A DNA stretch of 6,184 nucleotides from assembly GCA_903854075.1 (NCBI GenBank), contig CAINVI010000348.1, forward strand, positions 1-6,184. Direction: 5' to 3'. The notes under the pieces were generated by a model. It saw only the letters and a program-made list of their open reading frames with translations, was not told the origin of the DNA and did no database searches. The stretch is from Candidatus Pollutiaquabacter sp. (GTDB lineage Bacteria > Bacteroidota > Bacteroidia > AKYH767-A > 2013-40CM-41-45). Position numbers and translations under genes: made by a program. This document shows, in pieces, positions 1-6,184 of this stretch (the first letter of the stretch is position 1; every line of letters starts with the position of its first letter).

Positions 1-1031
1 TAATCGTATTCAATGGCGTATCCCGGACGGAACATTTTAACGTTCTCCATACCCGGAATACTTCGCAGGGCTTTGTATTGAACCTCTTCAGGAAGCGATG
101 TGCTGAAACCGTTGACATAAATCTCCACGGTATTCCATCCTTCCGGCTCTACAAAAAGCTGGTGACGATCCTTATCCGCAAATCGGTTAATCTTGTCTTC
201 AATAGAAGGACAGTATCGCGGACCCAGTCCTTGGATTCTGCCCGTAAACATAGGTGACTTCTCGAAACCTTCTTTAAGGATCTCGTGCACTTCATCGTTC
301 GTATAGGTAATCCAGCAACTGCGTTGTTCTTTTGGTAGCGATACATCCATGAATGAAAAACGCCCGGGGATATCATCGCCCAGCTGCTCTTCCATCTTGG
401 TATAATCGAGCGAGCGACCGTCGAGTCGGGGAGGGGTTCCCGTTTTCATACGACCACTTGTAAATCCTAACGAAACGAGTTGTTCGGTAATTCCAGTGGC
501 CGCCTTTTCGCCGGCACGACCGCCGCCGAATTGTTTTTCGCCAATGTGAATGATGCCGTTCAGGAACGTTCCGTTGGTGAGCACTACAGCCTTGCAGGAA
601 AACTCAGTTCCCATGCCGGTGCGTACGCCAACAACCTTATTATCATTGATAATCAATGAGTTAACCATGTCCTGCCAGAAATCCACGTTCGGAGTTTGTT
701 CCAGCATTTGCCGCCATTCCGCAGCGAATAACATACGGTCGTTTTGGGTACGCGGACTCCACATCGCCGGACCTTTGGATCGGTTCAGCATGCGAAACTG
801 TATCATCGAACGGTCGGAAACGATTCCGGAATAGCCGCCCAAAGCATCTATTTCCCTGACAATCTGACCTTTAGCTATTCCACCCATCGCCGGATTGCAC
901 GACATTTGGGCGATGGTCTGCATATTCATCGTGATCAACAGCGTGCGCGAGCCCATATTAGCGGCTGCTGCAGCGGCTTCACAACCGGCATGGCCGGCAC
1001 CGACAACGATGATATCGTAATGATTATTCAC
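1..1031 (-). CDS. mnmG: tRNA uridine-5-carboxymethylaminomethyl(34) synthesis enzyme MnmG (GidA), N-terminal part, cut by window edge
   Basis: FAD-dependent partner of the GTPase MnmE. In this family the complex installs the (carboxymethyl)aminomethyl group at C5 of wobble U34 in tRNAs reading split-box NNR codons, using methylene-tetrahydrofolate and NADH in the cytoplasm. The 343 complete codons seen contain no stop. A dinucleotide-binding GAGHAG lies at residues 11-16. The MSCNPAMGG stretch follows, with Cys45 at the position of one of the two conserved catalytic cysteines. The family signature GPRYCPSIEDK lies at 270-280, with Cys274 as the second. The family is about 620 residues, so roughly the C-terminal 45 percent, including the second signature and the MnmE-binding end, is outside the window. 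The start is a GTG at 1031-1029, giving MNNHYDIIVVGAGHAG, the expected distance before the FAD motif. No in-frame ATG precedes it and no Shine-Dalgarno is visible. It is transcribed divergently from kup. Confidence 0.97.
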   Translation of the reverse strand, partial: MNNHYDIIVVGAGHAGCEAAAAAANMGSRTLLITMNMQTIAQMSCNPAMGGIAKGQIVREIDALGGYSGIVSDRSMIQFRMLNRSKGPAMWSPRTQNDRMLFAAEWRQMLEQTPNVDFWQDMVNSLIINDNKVVGVRTGMGTEFSCKAVVLTNGTFLNGIIHIGEKQFGGGRAGEKAATGITEQLVSLGFTSGRMKTGTPPRLDGRSLDYTKMEEQLGDDIPGRFSFMDVSLPKEQRSCWITYTNDEVHEILKEGFEKSPMFTGRIQGLGPRYCPSIEDKINRFADKDRHQLFVEPEGWNTVEIYVNGFSTSLPEEVQYKALRSIPGMENVKMFRPGYAIEYD

Positions 1032-1038
1032 AGGAGTA

Positions 1039-1046
1039 CAAAGGTA
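1039..1046 (-). promoter_or_regulatory. Possible Bacteroidota -7 promoter box for mnmG
   Basis: Read on the - strand, this is TACCTTTG, an exact match to the Bacteroidota -7 consensus TAnnTTTG. A TTTG that could act as the -33 element lies at 1074-1071, but the 24-base gap is longer than the usual 19-21. If the box is used, transcription would begin within a few bases of the GTG start, giving a nearly leaderless mRNA. An 8-base consensus with two free positions occurs easily by chance, so this is tentative. Confidence 0.3.
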
Positions 1047-1074
1047 GATAATAAAGAGTCGTGAGTAAAGCAAA

Positions 1075-1137
1075 CGCTGTTTAGGCACTTCGGCACTTCG
1101 GCTAGCTCAGTGCGAGCTAGCTCAACATAAAACAGCG
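1075..1137. repeat. Nested palindromic element with an internal 8-bp tandem repeat
   Basis: The outer arms are CGCTGTTT (1075-1082) and AAACAGCG (1130-1137), perfectly complementary over 8 bp. Inside is GCACTTCG twice in tandem (1085-1092, 1093-1100). It is followed by a perfect 8-bp hairpin, GCTAGCTC (1101-1108) against GAGCTAGC (1114-1121), with loop AGTGC. An alternative fold pairs GCACT (1093-1097) with that AGTGC (1109-1113). GCTAGCTCA also repeats directly at 1101-1109 and 1116-1124. The GCACTTCG...GCTCAGTGC pattern resembles the dispersed REP-like palindromes I know from intergenic regions of Bacteroidota and other genomes. It lies upstream of both divergent genes, so a transcription terminator is unlikely. 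A regulatory site or a dispersed repeat fits better. Confidence 0.6.
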
Positions 1138-1228
1138 CAAGTCGGCGGAACATAAAGGATAGCCACGAAATGGATACGTAGCACTAAAAATTAATATGCG
1201 TTACTATTATCTGTCAACGTTTCCTTCA

Positions 1229-1236
1229 TACATTTG
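1229..1236 (+). promoter_or_regulatory. Possible Bacteroidota -7 promoter box near the kup start
   Basis: TACATTTG matches TAnnTTTG exactly, but no TTTG or TTG is seen at the proper -33 distance (around 1203-1210). It overlaps the TTG codon at 1234. If it is real, transcription would start near 1242, and translation would have to begin at the next in-frame TTG (1255). Weak evidence on its own. Confidence 0.22.
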
Positions 1237-3192
1237 TCCACCCAATTTACAACTTTGAGTTCTTCATCGCTGAATAAGGTCACCCTCGGTGGCCTGTTGG
1301 TTACGCTGGGAATCATCTTCGGCGATATCGGTACGTCTCCTTTATATGTATTGAAGGCGATTGTCGGTAAAGAAGCCATCAACCCCGACACTGTACTCGG
1401 TGGTATCTCGTGTATCTTCTGGACACTTACGTTGCAGACAACATTAAAGTATGTTGTACTGACACTGCGCGCGGATAACAAAGGTGAAGGAGGAATTTTT
1501 TCCCTCTACACACTCGTGCGTCGCATGAAAGTGAAGTGGCTGGTATTTCCGACCATTATTGGTGGCGCTGCATTACTCGCCGATGGTGTAATCACGCCAT
1601 CTATTTCTGTCTCCTCCGCTATTGAAGGATTACGCTATTTCGATCCGAACATTGAAACGGTTCCGATTGTCATCGCAATCATCACCATGCTTTTTCTTAT
1701 TCAGCAGTTTGGTACCAAATTCGTCGGACGATTTTTTGGTCCCATCATGTTGACGTGGTTTATCACGATCGGAACACTGGGCGTCATCTCTATTCTTACG
1801 GCGCCGCATGTGTTGAAGGCGGTAAATCCGTATTACGCCTACAAGTTACTTGTGGAACATCCCCAGGGATTTTGGTTGATGGGTGCAGTATTCTTGTGTA
1901 CTACCGGAGCAGAAGGCTTGTATTCCGACATGGGACACTGCGGGCGCAGTAACATTCGTACCAGCTGGGGATTTGTAAAACTATCGTTACTCCTGAATTA
2001 CTTCGGACAAGGCGCGTGGCTGATGTCCATCGAAGGAGAACAGCTTACCGATCGTAATCCGTTTTATTCCATGATGCCGGACTCGTTTCGCTGGATAGGC
2101 ATCATCATTGCTACGGGCGCCACCGTGGTTGCCAGTCAGGCATTGATCAGTGCATCCTTTACGCTCATCAACGAAGCGATTCGACTCAACTTCTGGCCGC
2201 GTGTGCGCATCAAGTATCCAACCGACATGAAGGGTCAGATTTATATTCCCTCAATCAACTGGATGTTGTATGCCGGCTGTGTGGCGGTAGTATTATTTTT
2301 CAAAGACTCGTCGCGCATGGAGGCGGCCTACGGACTCACGATCAATATCGATATGATCATGACATCTACGTTGCTGGTCTTTTATCTGCAGCTGCGCCGG
2401 TATCCTTGGGCCGTCATTGCATTGTTTATCGTTACATATGCCACCATTGAGTTTTCTTTCCTGGTGGCCAACCTCAGCAAATTTGTTCACGGCGGCTATG
2501 TCAGCATGATCATCAGTCTGGCAATGATTTATGTGATGTGGGCGTGGTACAAAGCGCGGAAGATCCGGAACCGTTTCGTGGAGTTTGTAAAACTGAAAGA
2601 ATACATTCCGCTGCTGCGTGACCTGAGTCACGATTTCTCTATCCCGAAATATGCCACACACCTCGTTTATCTGACTTCAGCGAACATGAAGGAAGAAGTG
2701 GAGGCGAAGGTGATTTACTCCATTCTGCAAAAGCAGCCCAAGCGGGCAGACATGTACTGGTTTGTACACGTGGATGTAATGGACGAACCATACACGATGG
2801 ATTATCAAGTAACGACGCTGTTAAAAGGAAACATTATCCGGATCGATTTCCGATTGGGTTTCCGTATCGCGCCGCGCATCAACCTGATGTTCCGCAAGGT
2901 GGTCGAGGATATGGTACGCAATTTCGAGGTGGATATTACCTCACGTTACGAATCGCTGGGACGAAAAAATTTGATCGGGGATTTCCGTTTTGTGGTGATG
3001 GAAAAGTTCCTTTCCTACGAGAACGAATTACCGTTCTATGAAAAGATTATTCTTGATACGTACTTCCTGTTTAAGCGCATGTCGCTATCGGAGGAACGCG
3101 CTTTTGGACTCGACACCAGTTCGGTGACCATTGAAAAAGTACCGCTGATCATCAATCCGGTCGGCGAGATCAATCTTAAACGGATCCGCTGA
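1234..3192 (+). CDS. kup: KUP/HAK/KT-family potassium uptake permease
   Basis: Inner-membrane K+ transporter, believed to be a K+/H+ symporter (K_trans family; E. coli Kup is 622 residues, this one 652). Family motifs in order: GDIGTSPLY (30-38, with Asp31 matching the essential Asp of helix 1), DNKGEGGIFSLY (81-92), ADGVITPSISV (116-126), GAEGLYSDMGHCG (225-237), INEAIRLNFWPRVRIKYP (312-329) and GQIYIPSINWML (334-345). About twelve hydrophobic helices span residues 19-438. A hydrophilic C-terminal domain (about 440-652) follows, normal for the family and cytoplasmic. There is no ATG start: the in-frame stop upstream is TAA at 1192-1194 and the first in-frame ATG encodes Met98, inside the conserved region. 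TTG at 1234 or TTG at 1255 (giving MSSSSLNKVTL, closer to family N-termini) are the best candidates. Divergent from mnmG and 51 bases before the thioesterase gene. Confidence 0.96.
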   Translation: MSTQFTTLSSSSLNKVTLGGLLVTLGIIFGDIGTSPLYVLKAIVGKEAINPDTVLGGISCIFWTLTLQTTLKYVVLTLRADNKGEGGIFSLYTLVRRMKVKWLVFPTIIGGAALLADGVITPSISVSSAIEGLRYFDPNIETVPIVIAIITMLFLIQQFGTKFVGRFFGPIMLTWFITIGTLGVISILTAPHVLKAVNPYYAYKLLVEHPQGFWLMGAVFLCTTGAEGLYSDMGHCGRSNIRTSWGFVKLSLLLNYFGQGAWLMSIEGEQLTDRNPFYSMMPDSFRWIGIIIATGATVVASQALISASFTLINEAIRLNFWPRVRIKYPTDMKGQIYIPSINWMLYAGCVAVVLFFKDSSRMEAAYGLTINIDMIMTSTLLVFYLQLRRYPWAVIALFIVTYATIEFSFLVANLSKFVHGGYVSMIISLAMIYVMWAWYKARKIRNRFVEFVKLKEYIPLLRDLSHDFSIPKYATHLVYLTSANMKEEVEAKVIYSILQKQPKRADMYWFVHVDVMDEPYTMDYQVTTLLKGNIIRIDFRLGFRIAPRINLMFRKVVEDMVRNFEVDITSRYESLGRKNLIGDFRFVVMEKFLSYENELPFYEKIILDTYFLFKRMSLSEERAFGLDTSSVTIEKVPLIINPVGEINLKRIR

Positions 3193-3226
3193 TCCATTGT
3201 CCGGAAGGACAACCGGCTGGCGGATC
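3183..3226 (+). terminator. Two-part stem-loop across the kup stop codon; possible attenuator or processing hairpin
   Basis: The inner hairpin TTGTCC (3197-3202) / GGACAA (3207-3212) is a perfect 6-bp stem closed by GGAA, a GNRA-type tetraloop. Outer arms GATCCGC (3183-3189) and GCGGATC (3220-3226) pair perfectly over 7 bp and extend inward by two G-U pairs. The outer arm includes the last codons of kup. No run of T follows, so this is not a classical intrinsic terminator. An attenuator, an mRNA 3'-end stabiliser or a processing site are equally possible. Confidence 0.4.
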
Positions 3227-3243
3227 ACTATAACAGACACATC

Positions 3244-3759
3244 ATGTCCGCTAAAACCAAAACTCCGAAAGAATCACTGGCCGTCATCACCGAGATGGTG
3301 CTGCCGAACGACACCAACACACTGGGCAACCTGATGGGAGGCCGCTTGTTGCATTGGATGGACATAGCATCGGCCATCGCGGCTCACCGTCATTGCGGTC
3401 GTGTCGTTGTGACGGCTTCCGTCAACAATGTATCGTTCAATCAGCCCATCCGTCTCGGAGAAATTGTGACGATGGAGGCAAAAGTTTCACGTGCTTTCAC
3501 CTCCTCGATGGAAGTATTCATTGATGTCTGGGTCGAGAACAACACGACGGGCGAAAAGAAGAAATGCAACGAAGCCATCTACACATTTGTGGCGGTGGAT
3601 CAGATGGGCAACCCGATCAACGTGCCCGGCCTGGTGCCGGAAACGGAGGACGAAAAAAAGCGCTACGACGGTGCATTGCGTCGTCGCCAGCTGTCGTTGA
3701 TACTCGGCGGAAAGATGAAGCCGGAGGACGCCACCGAGCTGAAGGCGTTGTTTCAGTAA
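3244..3759 (+). CDS. Acyl-CoA thioesterase, hotdog fold (YciA/YkhA-like)
   Basis: Predicted cytoplasmic enzyme that hydrolyses acyl-CoA to free acid and CoA. At 171 residues it matches the single-hotdog YkhA/YciA/ACOT group, whose members oligomerise. Residues 19-46 carry the hallmark segment PNDTNTLGNLMGGRLLHWMD. Asn25 and Asp40 sit where the catalytic Asn/Asp of this group lie, and the LMGGRLLHWMD helix is the central hotdog helix. The strand region VVTASVNNVSFNQPIRLGEIV (55-75) matches the family's second block, in which the acyl chain and CoA are bound. The charged tail from about 133 onward is usual for the group. ATG at 3244 is the only start that gives a normal N-terminus; no strong Shine-Dalgarno precedes it. 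The chain-length preference cannot be read from the sequence. The gene is followed after 15 bases by the small membrane protein gene, probably on the same transcript. Confidence 0.93.
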   Translation: MSAKTKTPKESLAVITEMVLPNDTNTLGNLMGGRLLHWMDIASAIAAHRHCGRVVVTASVNNVSFNQPIRLGEIVTMEAKVSRAFTSSMEVFIDVWVENNTTGEKKKCNEAIYTFVAVDQMGNPINVPGLVPETEDEKKRYDGALRRRQLSLILGGKMKPEDATELKALFQ

Positions 3760-3774
3760 TAGGTTACCGATAAG

Positions 3775-4143
3775 GTGAAAAAGAAAGCGTTAAATCTTTC
3801 GGTGTTACTAGCGTCATTCCTGGCCTATATGGAGTGGGGTGGAGGTCATCAGGTTTTTTTGTTTCAGGCGGAGGCGGAAGTTTTTAGTAAACTATTTTCC
3901 GACCCGGCATCCGTTATTCATCCGTTTATACTGATACCACTTTTTGGACAATTGTCGCTGTTCATCAGTCTGTTTCAGAAAACACCCGGAAAAACACTCA
4001 CTTATTTTGGGATCGTCGGACTTGGTATTTTAGTGCTGTTTCTCTTTTCCATCGGGCTACTGAGCGGGAATATGAAGATCGTGTTATCGACACTTCCGTT
4101 TATTGTCGTTTCTACGGTGGCGGTGGTGGAGTATCGGCGGTGA
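3775..4143 (+). CDS. Small four-helix membrane protein of unknown function
   Basis: I do not recognise this 122-residue protein. It starts with GTG at 3775, 15 bases after the thioesterase stop; the resulting MKKKALNLSV is a plausible positively charged N-terminus for a membrane protein. Four hydrophobic segments are visible: about 6-20, 49-67, 76-96 and 101-118. Between the first two lies a polar stretch (21-48) with WGGGHQ and an acidic AEAEVF segment. The protein ends with the charged tail EYRR. No cysteine and no catalytic motif is seen. The positive-inside rule (KKK at the N-terminus, QKTPGK at 68-73, RR at the end) suggests both ends are cytoplasmic, with the loop between helices 2 and 3 also inside. 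That agrees with four helices. The coding call rests on ORF length, tight spacing and membrane-protein composition. It could be a lineage-specific integral membrane protein. Confidence 0.75.
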   Translation: MKKKALNLSVLLASFLAYMEWGGGHQVFLFQAEAEVFSKLFSDPASVIHPFILIPLFGQLSLFISLFQKTPGKTLTYFGIVGLGILVLFLFSIGLLSGNMKIVLSTLPFIVVSTVAVVEYRR

Positions 4144-4192
4144 ATTTCTGTAAAACCACATTTTCCATTTAGTATCACGAGGAAACGAATTC

Positions 4193-4819
4193 ATGAAACA
4201 AAACAACGCCGCCCAAAACTATTTCGATGAAGGTTGCGGTCGTTGTGCGTTTCATGCAACGCCTCAATGCAAAGTAAACACCTGGAAAAAGGAGTTGGCG
4301 TTGCTTCGGAAAATTGCGCAGGAGAGTGGCCTGCTGGAATTGGTAAAATGGGGAGCGGCTTGTTATACCTTCGAGCAGCGCAATGTAATTATGCTCGGCG
4401 CCTTCAAGCAGTATTGTGTGATGAGTTTTTTCAAAGGCGCACTGCTCAAAGATCCTGACAACCTGTTGCAAAAAGCCGGCGAGCAATCACAGGCCACGCG
4501 TGTGGCACGGTTTACTAACGTGAAGGATATTCAACGTACCGCTTCTATTTTAAAAAGCTACTTGCAGGAAGCCATCGATTTGGAAAAGTCTAACGCCAAG
4601 GTGGTCTTAAAGAAAATTGAGGAGTATGAAATACCCGCGGAGCTGCAAACGGCATTTGCTACATCGCCGACATTGAAAGCAGCGTTTGATTCACTGACGC
4701 CGGGTCGTCGCCGCGGTTATTTGTTACACTTTTCTCAAGCTAAAAAGTCGGAGACGCGCAGTGAGCGAATAAAAAAATGTACTCCGCAGATACTGCAAGG
4801 GAAAGGTTTACAGGATTGA
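4193..4819 (+). CDS. YdeI/OmdA-family protein (DUF1801 plus OmdA-type C-terminus) with N-terminal cysteine cluster
   Basis: A 208-residue, probably cytoplasmic protein with no signal peptide or membrane segment. The middle (about 30-112) reads as a DUF1801/YdhG-like alpha-beta domain: WKKELALLRKIAQESGL, VKWGAACYTF (52-61), NVIMLGAFKQYCVMSFFKGALLKD (64-87) and the GEQSQATRVARFTN stretch (96-109). The C-terminus (about 150-208) matches the OmdA (YdeI or OmpD-associated) domain, with SLTPGRRRGYLLHFSQAK (167-184) and ERIKKCTPQILQGKG. The family has been linked by name to bacteriocin protection and to outer-membrane protein expression, but its biochemical role is not established. The N-terminus has CGRC plus a third Cys (15, 18, 26), giving C-x2-C-x7-C. 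I recall this pattern from Bacteroidota homologues, so it may bind a metal. ATG at 4193 is chosen because it keeps that motif near the N-terminus; GAGG at 4178-4181 is rather far for a ribosome-binding site. It lies 49 bases after the membrane protein gene and 52 before the chitinase. Confidence 0.88.
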   Translation: MKQNNAAQNYFDEGCGRCAFHATPQCKVNTWKKELALLRKIAQESGLLELVKWGAACYTFEQRNVIMLGAFKQYCVMSFFKGALLKDPDNLLQKAGEQSQATRVARFTNVKDIQRTASILKSYLQEAIDLEKSNAKVVLKKIEEYEIPAELQTAFATSPTLKAAFDSLTPGRRRGYLLHFSQAKKSETRSERIKKCTPQILQGKGLQD

Positions 4820-4871
4820 TCATTCGAAAATAGTATAGTTAGTGTAACTCCGTGCTGTAAAAAAAGTCACC

Positions 4872-6184
4872 ATGAAAAAACTGCTGCTGCTACTTTATGT
4901 ACTTCCTTTTTTTAGCTACGCCCAGTCAACTTGTCGTGAAGTGGTTGGTTATTACGCCGGCTGGCAATGGTACGACCGTAACCGATTGATGAATCCGCAG
5001 TCGGTGCCGTATCAGAAATATTCCATCCTCACGTATTCCTTTATGCAGCCGCAATCCAACGGCACGATTGCCATTTCTGATCCGTGGGGCGACAAAAATC
5101 AATTGCTGGGTCCGATCAACTGGGCGGTAGCTCCCGCAGGATACGATACGCAATTCGATTTTGGTAATGCCGCCTATCATTTATCCAATCAAAAGCTAAG
5201 TGATTACGCGCATGCAGCGAATTGCAAATTACTCGTTTCTGTCGGCGGCTGGACGTACTCTGCCAACTTTCCGGGCATAGCAGCCGATCCGGCGATTCGT
5301 GCTGCGTTTGCACACGATTGTAACACCATGGTACAGTTGTATGGTCTGGATGGCATCGATATCGATTGGGAGTATCCATCAACGGTATCGGAAAAACAAA
5401 ACTATACCTTGCTTTTGCAGCAGGTTCGTGATTCGCTCGACGCTATAGAGTCGGTAGTGGGTCGACCCTTGTTGTTATCGATTGCCGCCGGCGCATCGTC
5501 GTCTCACATGCAGTACGTCGACTGGAATAACGTTGTACCGCTGTTGGATATGATCAACCTGATGAGCTATGATTTTTATGGAACATGGAGTCCGACCACC
5601 AATCACAATGCGCCGTTATATCCGGTGTCGAGCGGCGCTCAGTCCGGATTCAGTTGTTCGGAAGCGGTTACCAATTTATTGAGTTACGGTGTTCCGACTG
5701 ATCGTATTAACATGGGTGTTGCCTGGTACGGTCGGTCGCATCTTACCAATGGTGCACCGGGATTACACGTTTCGGGAACGGGACAATCCGACATGATTCA
5801 TTTTTCAGCGGACGATGGAACACCGTTGTATTACAATGTGCTGAACGCGTTGAATCAGTTCGACTATCATTGGGATTCGGTCGCGCAGGTTCCTTACCTG
5901 ACCGGCATAACGACCAATTCATTTGTCTCCTTTGATAACGAAGCATCGATTGAATTGAAGGCACAATATATCAATGCACAGCAGCTGCGCGGCGCGATTA
6001 TCTGGGAGATTTCAGGGGATTATATTGAAAGCACGACAAACCCCGGGACTATTGCGGCTACTCCATTAATTGATCAACTCAACACCACGTTTTGCAACGG
6101 AAGCACCGGTCTGAACCATCCGAAGGAGATTTCCGTTCACGTATCACCGCAACCTGCTCAGGATTTTGTGACGATCATTTTTGA
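4872..6184 (+). CDS. Secreted GH18 chitinase with T9SS-type C-terminal sorting tail, cut by window edge
   Basis: Glycoside hydrolase family 18 enzyme, expected to cleave beta-1,4 bonds of chitin outside the cell by substrate-assisted catalysis. All 437 complete codons are open and the stop lies beyond the window. The signal peptide MKKLLLLLYVLPFFSYA is followed by QSTC; cleavage is likely after Ala17. The catalytic TIM barrel spans about 22-400. It has REVVGYYAGW (strand 1), SVGGW (123-127, strand 3), DGIDIDWEYP (160-169, the DxxDxDxE motif with Glu167 as acid), NLMSYDFYG (229-237, strand 6), GVAWYGR (282-288) and GAIIWEISGD (374-383, strand 8 with the substrate-stacking Trp378). Residues 420-437 (SPQPAQDFVTI within them) resemble the start of a type A T9SS sorting domain, though the usual Asn of PNP is Gln here. 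No carbohydrate-binding module lies inside the window. The ATG at 4872 is fixed by the signal peptide. An endo-beta-N-acetylglucosaminidase is a less likely alternative. Confidence 0.95.
   Translation, partial: MKKLLLLLYVLPFFSYAQSTCREVVGYYAGWQWYDRNRLMNPQSVPYQKYSILTYSFMQPQSNGTIAISDPWGDKNQLLGPINWAVAPAGYDTQFDFGNAAYHLSNQKLSDYAHAANCKLLVSVGGWTYSANFPGIAADPAIRAAFAHDCNTMVQLYGLDGIDIDWEYPSTVSEKQNYTLLLQQVRDSLDAIESVVGRPLLLSIAAGASSSHMQYVDWNNVVPLLDMINLMSYDFYGTWSPTTNHNAPLYPVSSGAQSGFSCSEAVTNLLSYGVPTDRINMGVAWYGRSHLTNGAPGLHVSGTGQSDMIHFSADDGTPLYYNVLNALNQFDYHWDSVAQVPYLTGITTNSFVSFDNEASIELKAQYINAQQLRGAIIWEISGDYIESTTNPGTIAATPLIDQLNTTFCNGSTGLNHPKEISVHVSPQPAQDFVTIIF

Noticed and set aside
550..1064. Two overlapping + strand ORFs (550-834 and 744-1064) across mnmG
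   Set aside because: They are antisense to the FAD-binding region of mnmG, whose reading frame is intact and carries all family motifs.
1101..1121. Hairpin considered as an intrinsic terminator
   Set aside because: No T-tract follows on either strand, and it lies upstream of both divergent genes, where no transcript needs to end.
1191..1481. 96-codon ORF on the - strand over the kup start
   Set aside because: It is antisense to the conserved GDIGTSPLY and DNKGEGG blocks of kup, and its translation resembles no protein family. It is a shadow of the real gene.
2293..2661. 122-codon ORF on the - strand inside kup
   Set aside because: It lies wholly antisense to conserved kup sequence. Its His/Gln/Arg-rich composition is what reverse reading of a membrane-protein gene gives.
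3491..3773. Alternative + strand ORFs within the thioesterase gene
   Set aside because: They are Arg/Trp/Cys-rich out-of-frame readings of the hotdog-domain gene, typical of frame shadows.
4838..4848. Short inverted repeat GTTA-GTG-TAAC before the chitinase
   Set aside because: Only 4 bp per arm with a 3-base spacer; this occurs easily by chance and no promoter box is associated with it.
4926..5964. Three - strand ORFs (4926-5180, 5116-5382, 5743-5964) opposite the chitinase
   Set aside because: They overlap the GH18 catalytic domain in antisense and show no domain or start signals.

Overview
The window looks like chromosomal DNA of a Bacteroidota bacterium, plausibly a chitin-degrading environmental lineage. 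Three things point there. The secreted GH18 chitinase ends in what looks like a type IX secretion (T9SS) sorting tail. Clear Shine-Dalgarno sequences are scarce and several starts are not ATG. TAnnTTTG-like promoter boxes lie in the one divergent intergenic region. The genus cannot be fixed from the sequence. All five genes on the + strand and the one on the - strand read without internal stops or frameshifts.

Layout: positions 1-1031 hold the N-terminal half of mnmG (tRNA wobble-uridine modification) on the - strand, cut by the left edge. Positions 1032-1233 are a divergent intergenic region with a conspicuous nested palindromic element (1075-1137) and possible promoters. On the + strand follow kup (K+ uptake permease, 1234-3192), a hotdog-fold acyl-CoA thioesterase (3244-3759), a small four-helix membrane protein of unknown function (3775-4143), a YdeI/OmdA-family protein with an N-terminal cysteine cluster (4193-4819) and a GH18 chitinase (4872 to the right edge). 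The chitinase stop codon is outside the window.

The + strand genes are 15 to 52 bases apart. The thioesterase and the small membrane protein are the most convincing co-transcribed pair. A strong stem-loop overlaps the end of kup and may separate kup expression from the genes after it. The gene products do not form an obvious pathway: tRNA modification, potassium uptake, acyl-CoA hydrolysis and chitin breakdown look like ordinary housekeeping and catabolic genes placed side by side.

I found no phage, CRISPR, insertion sequence, tRNA or rRNA, and no convincing new multi-gene system. The items most worth checking are the nested palindrome between mnmG and kup, the start sites of kup and mnmG, the kup-thioesterase hairpin, and the cysteine motif of the YdeI-like protein.
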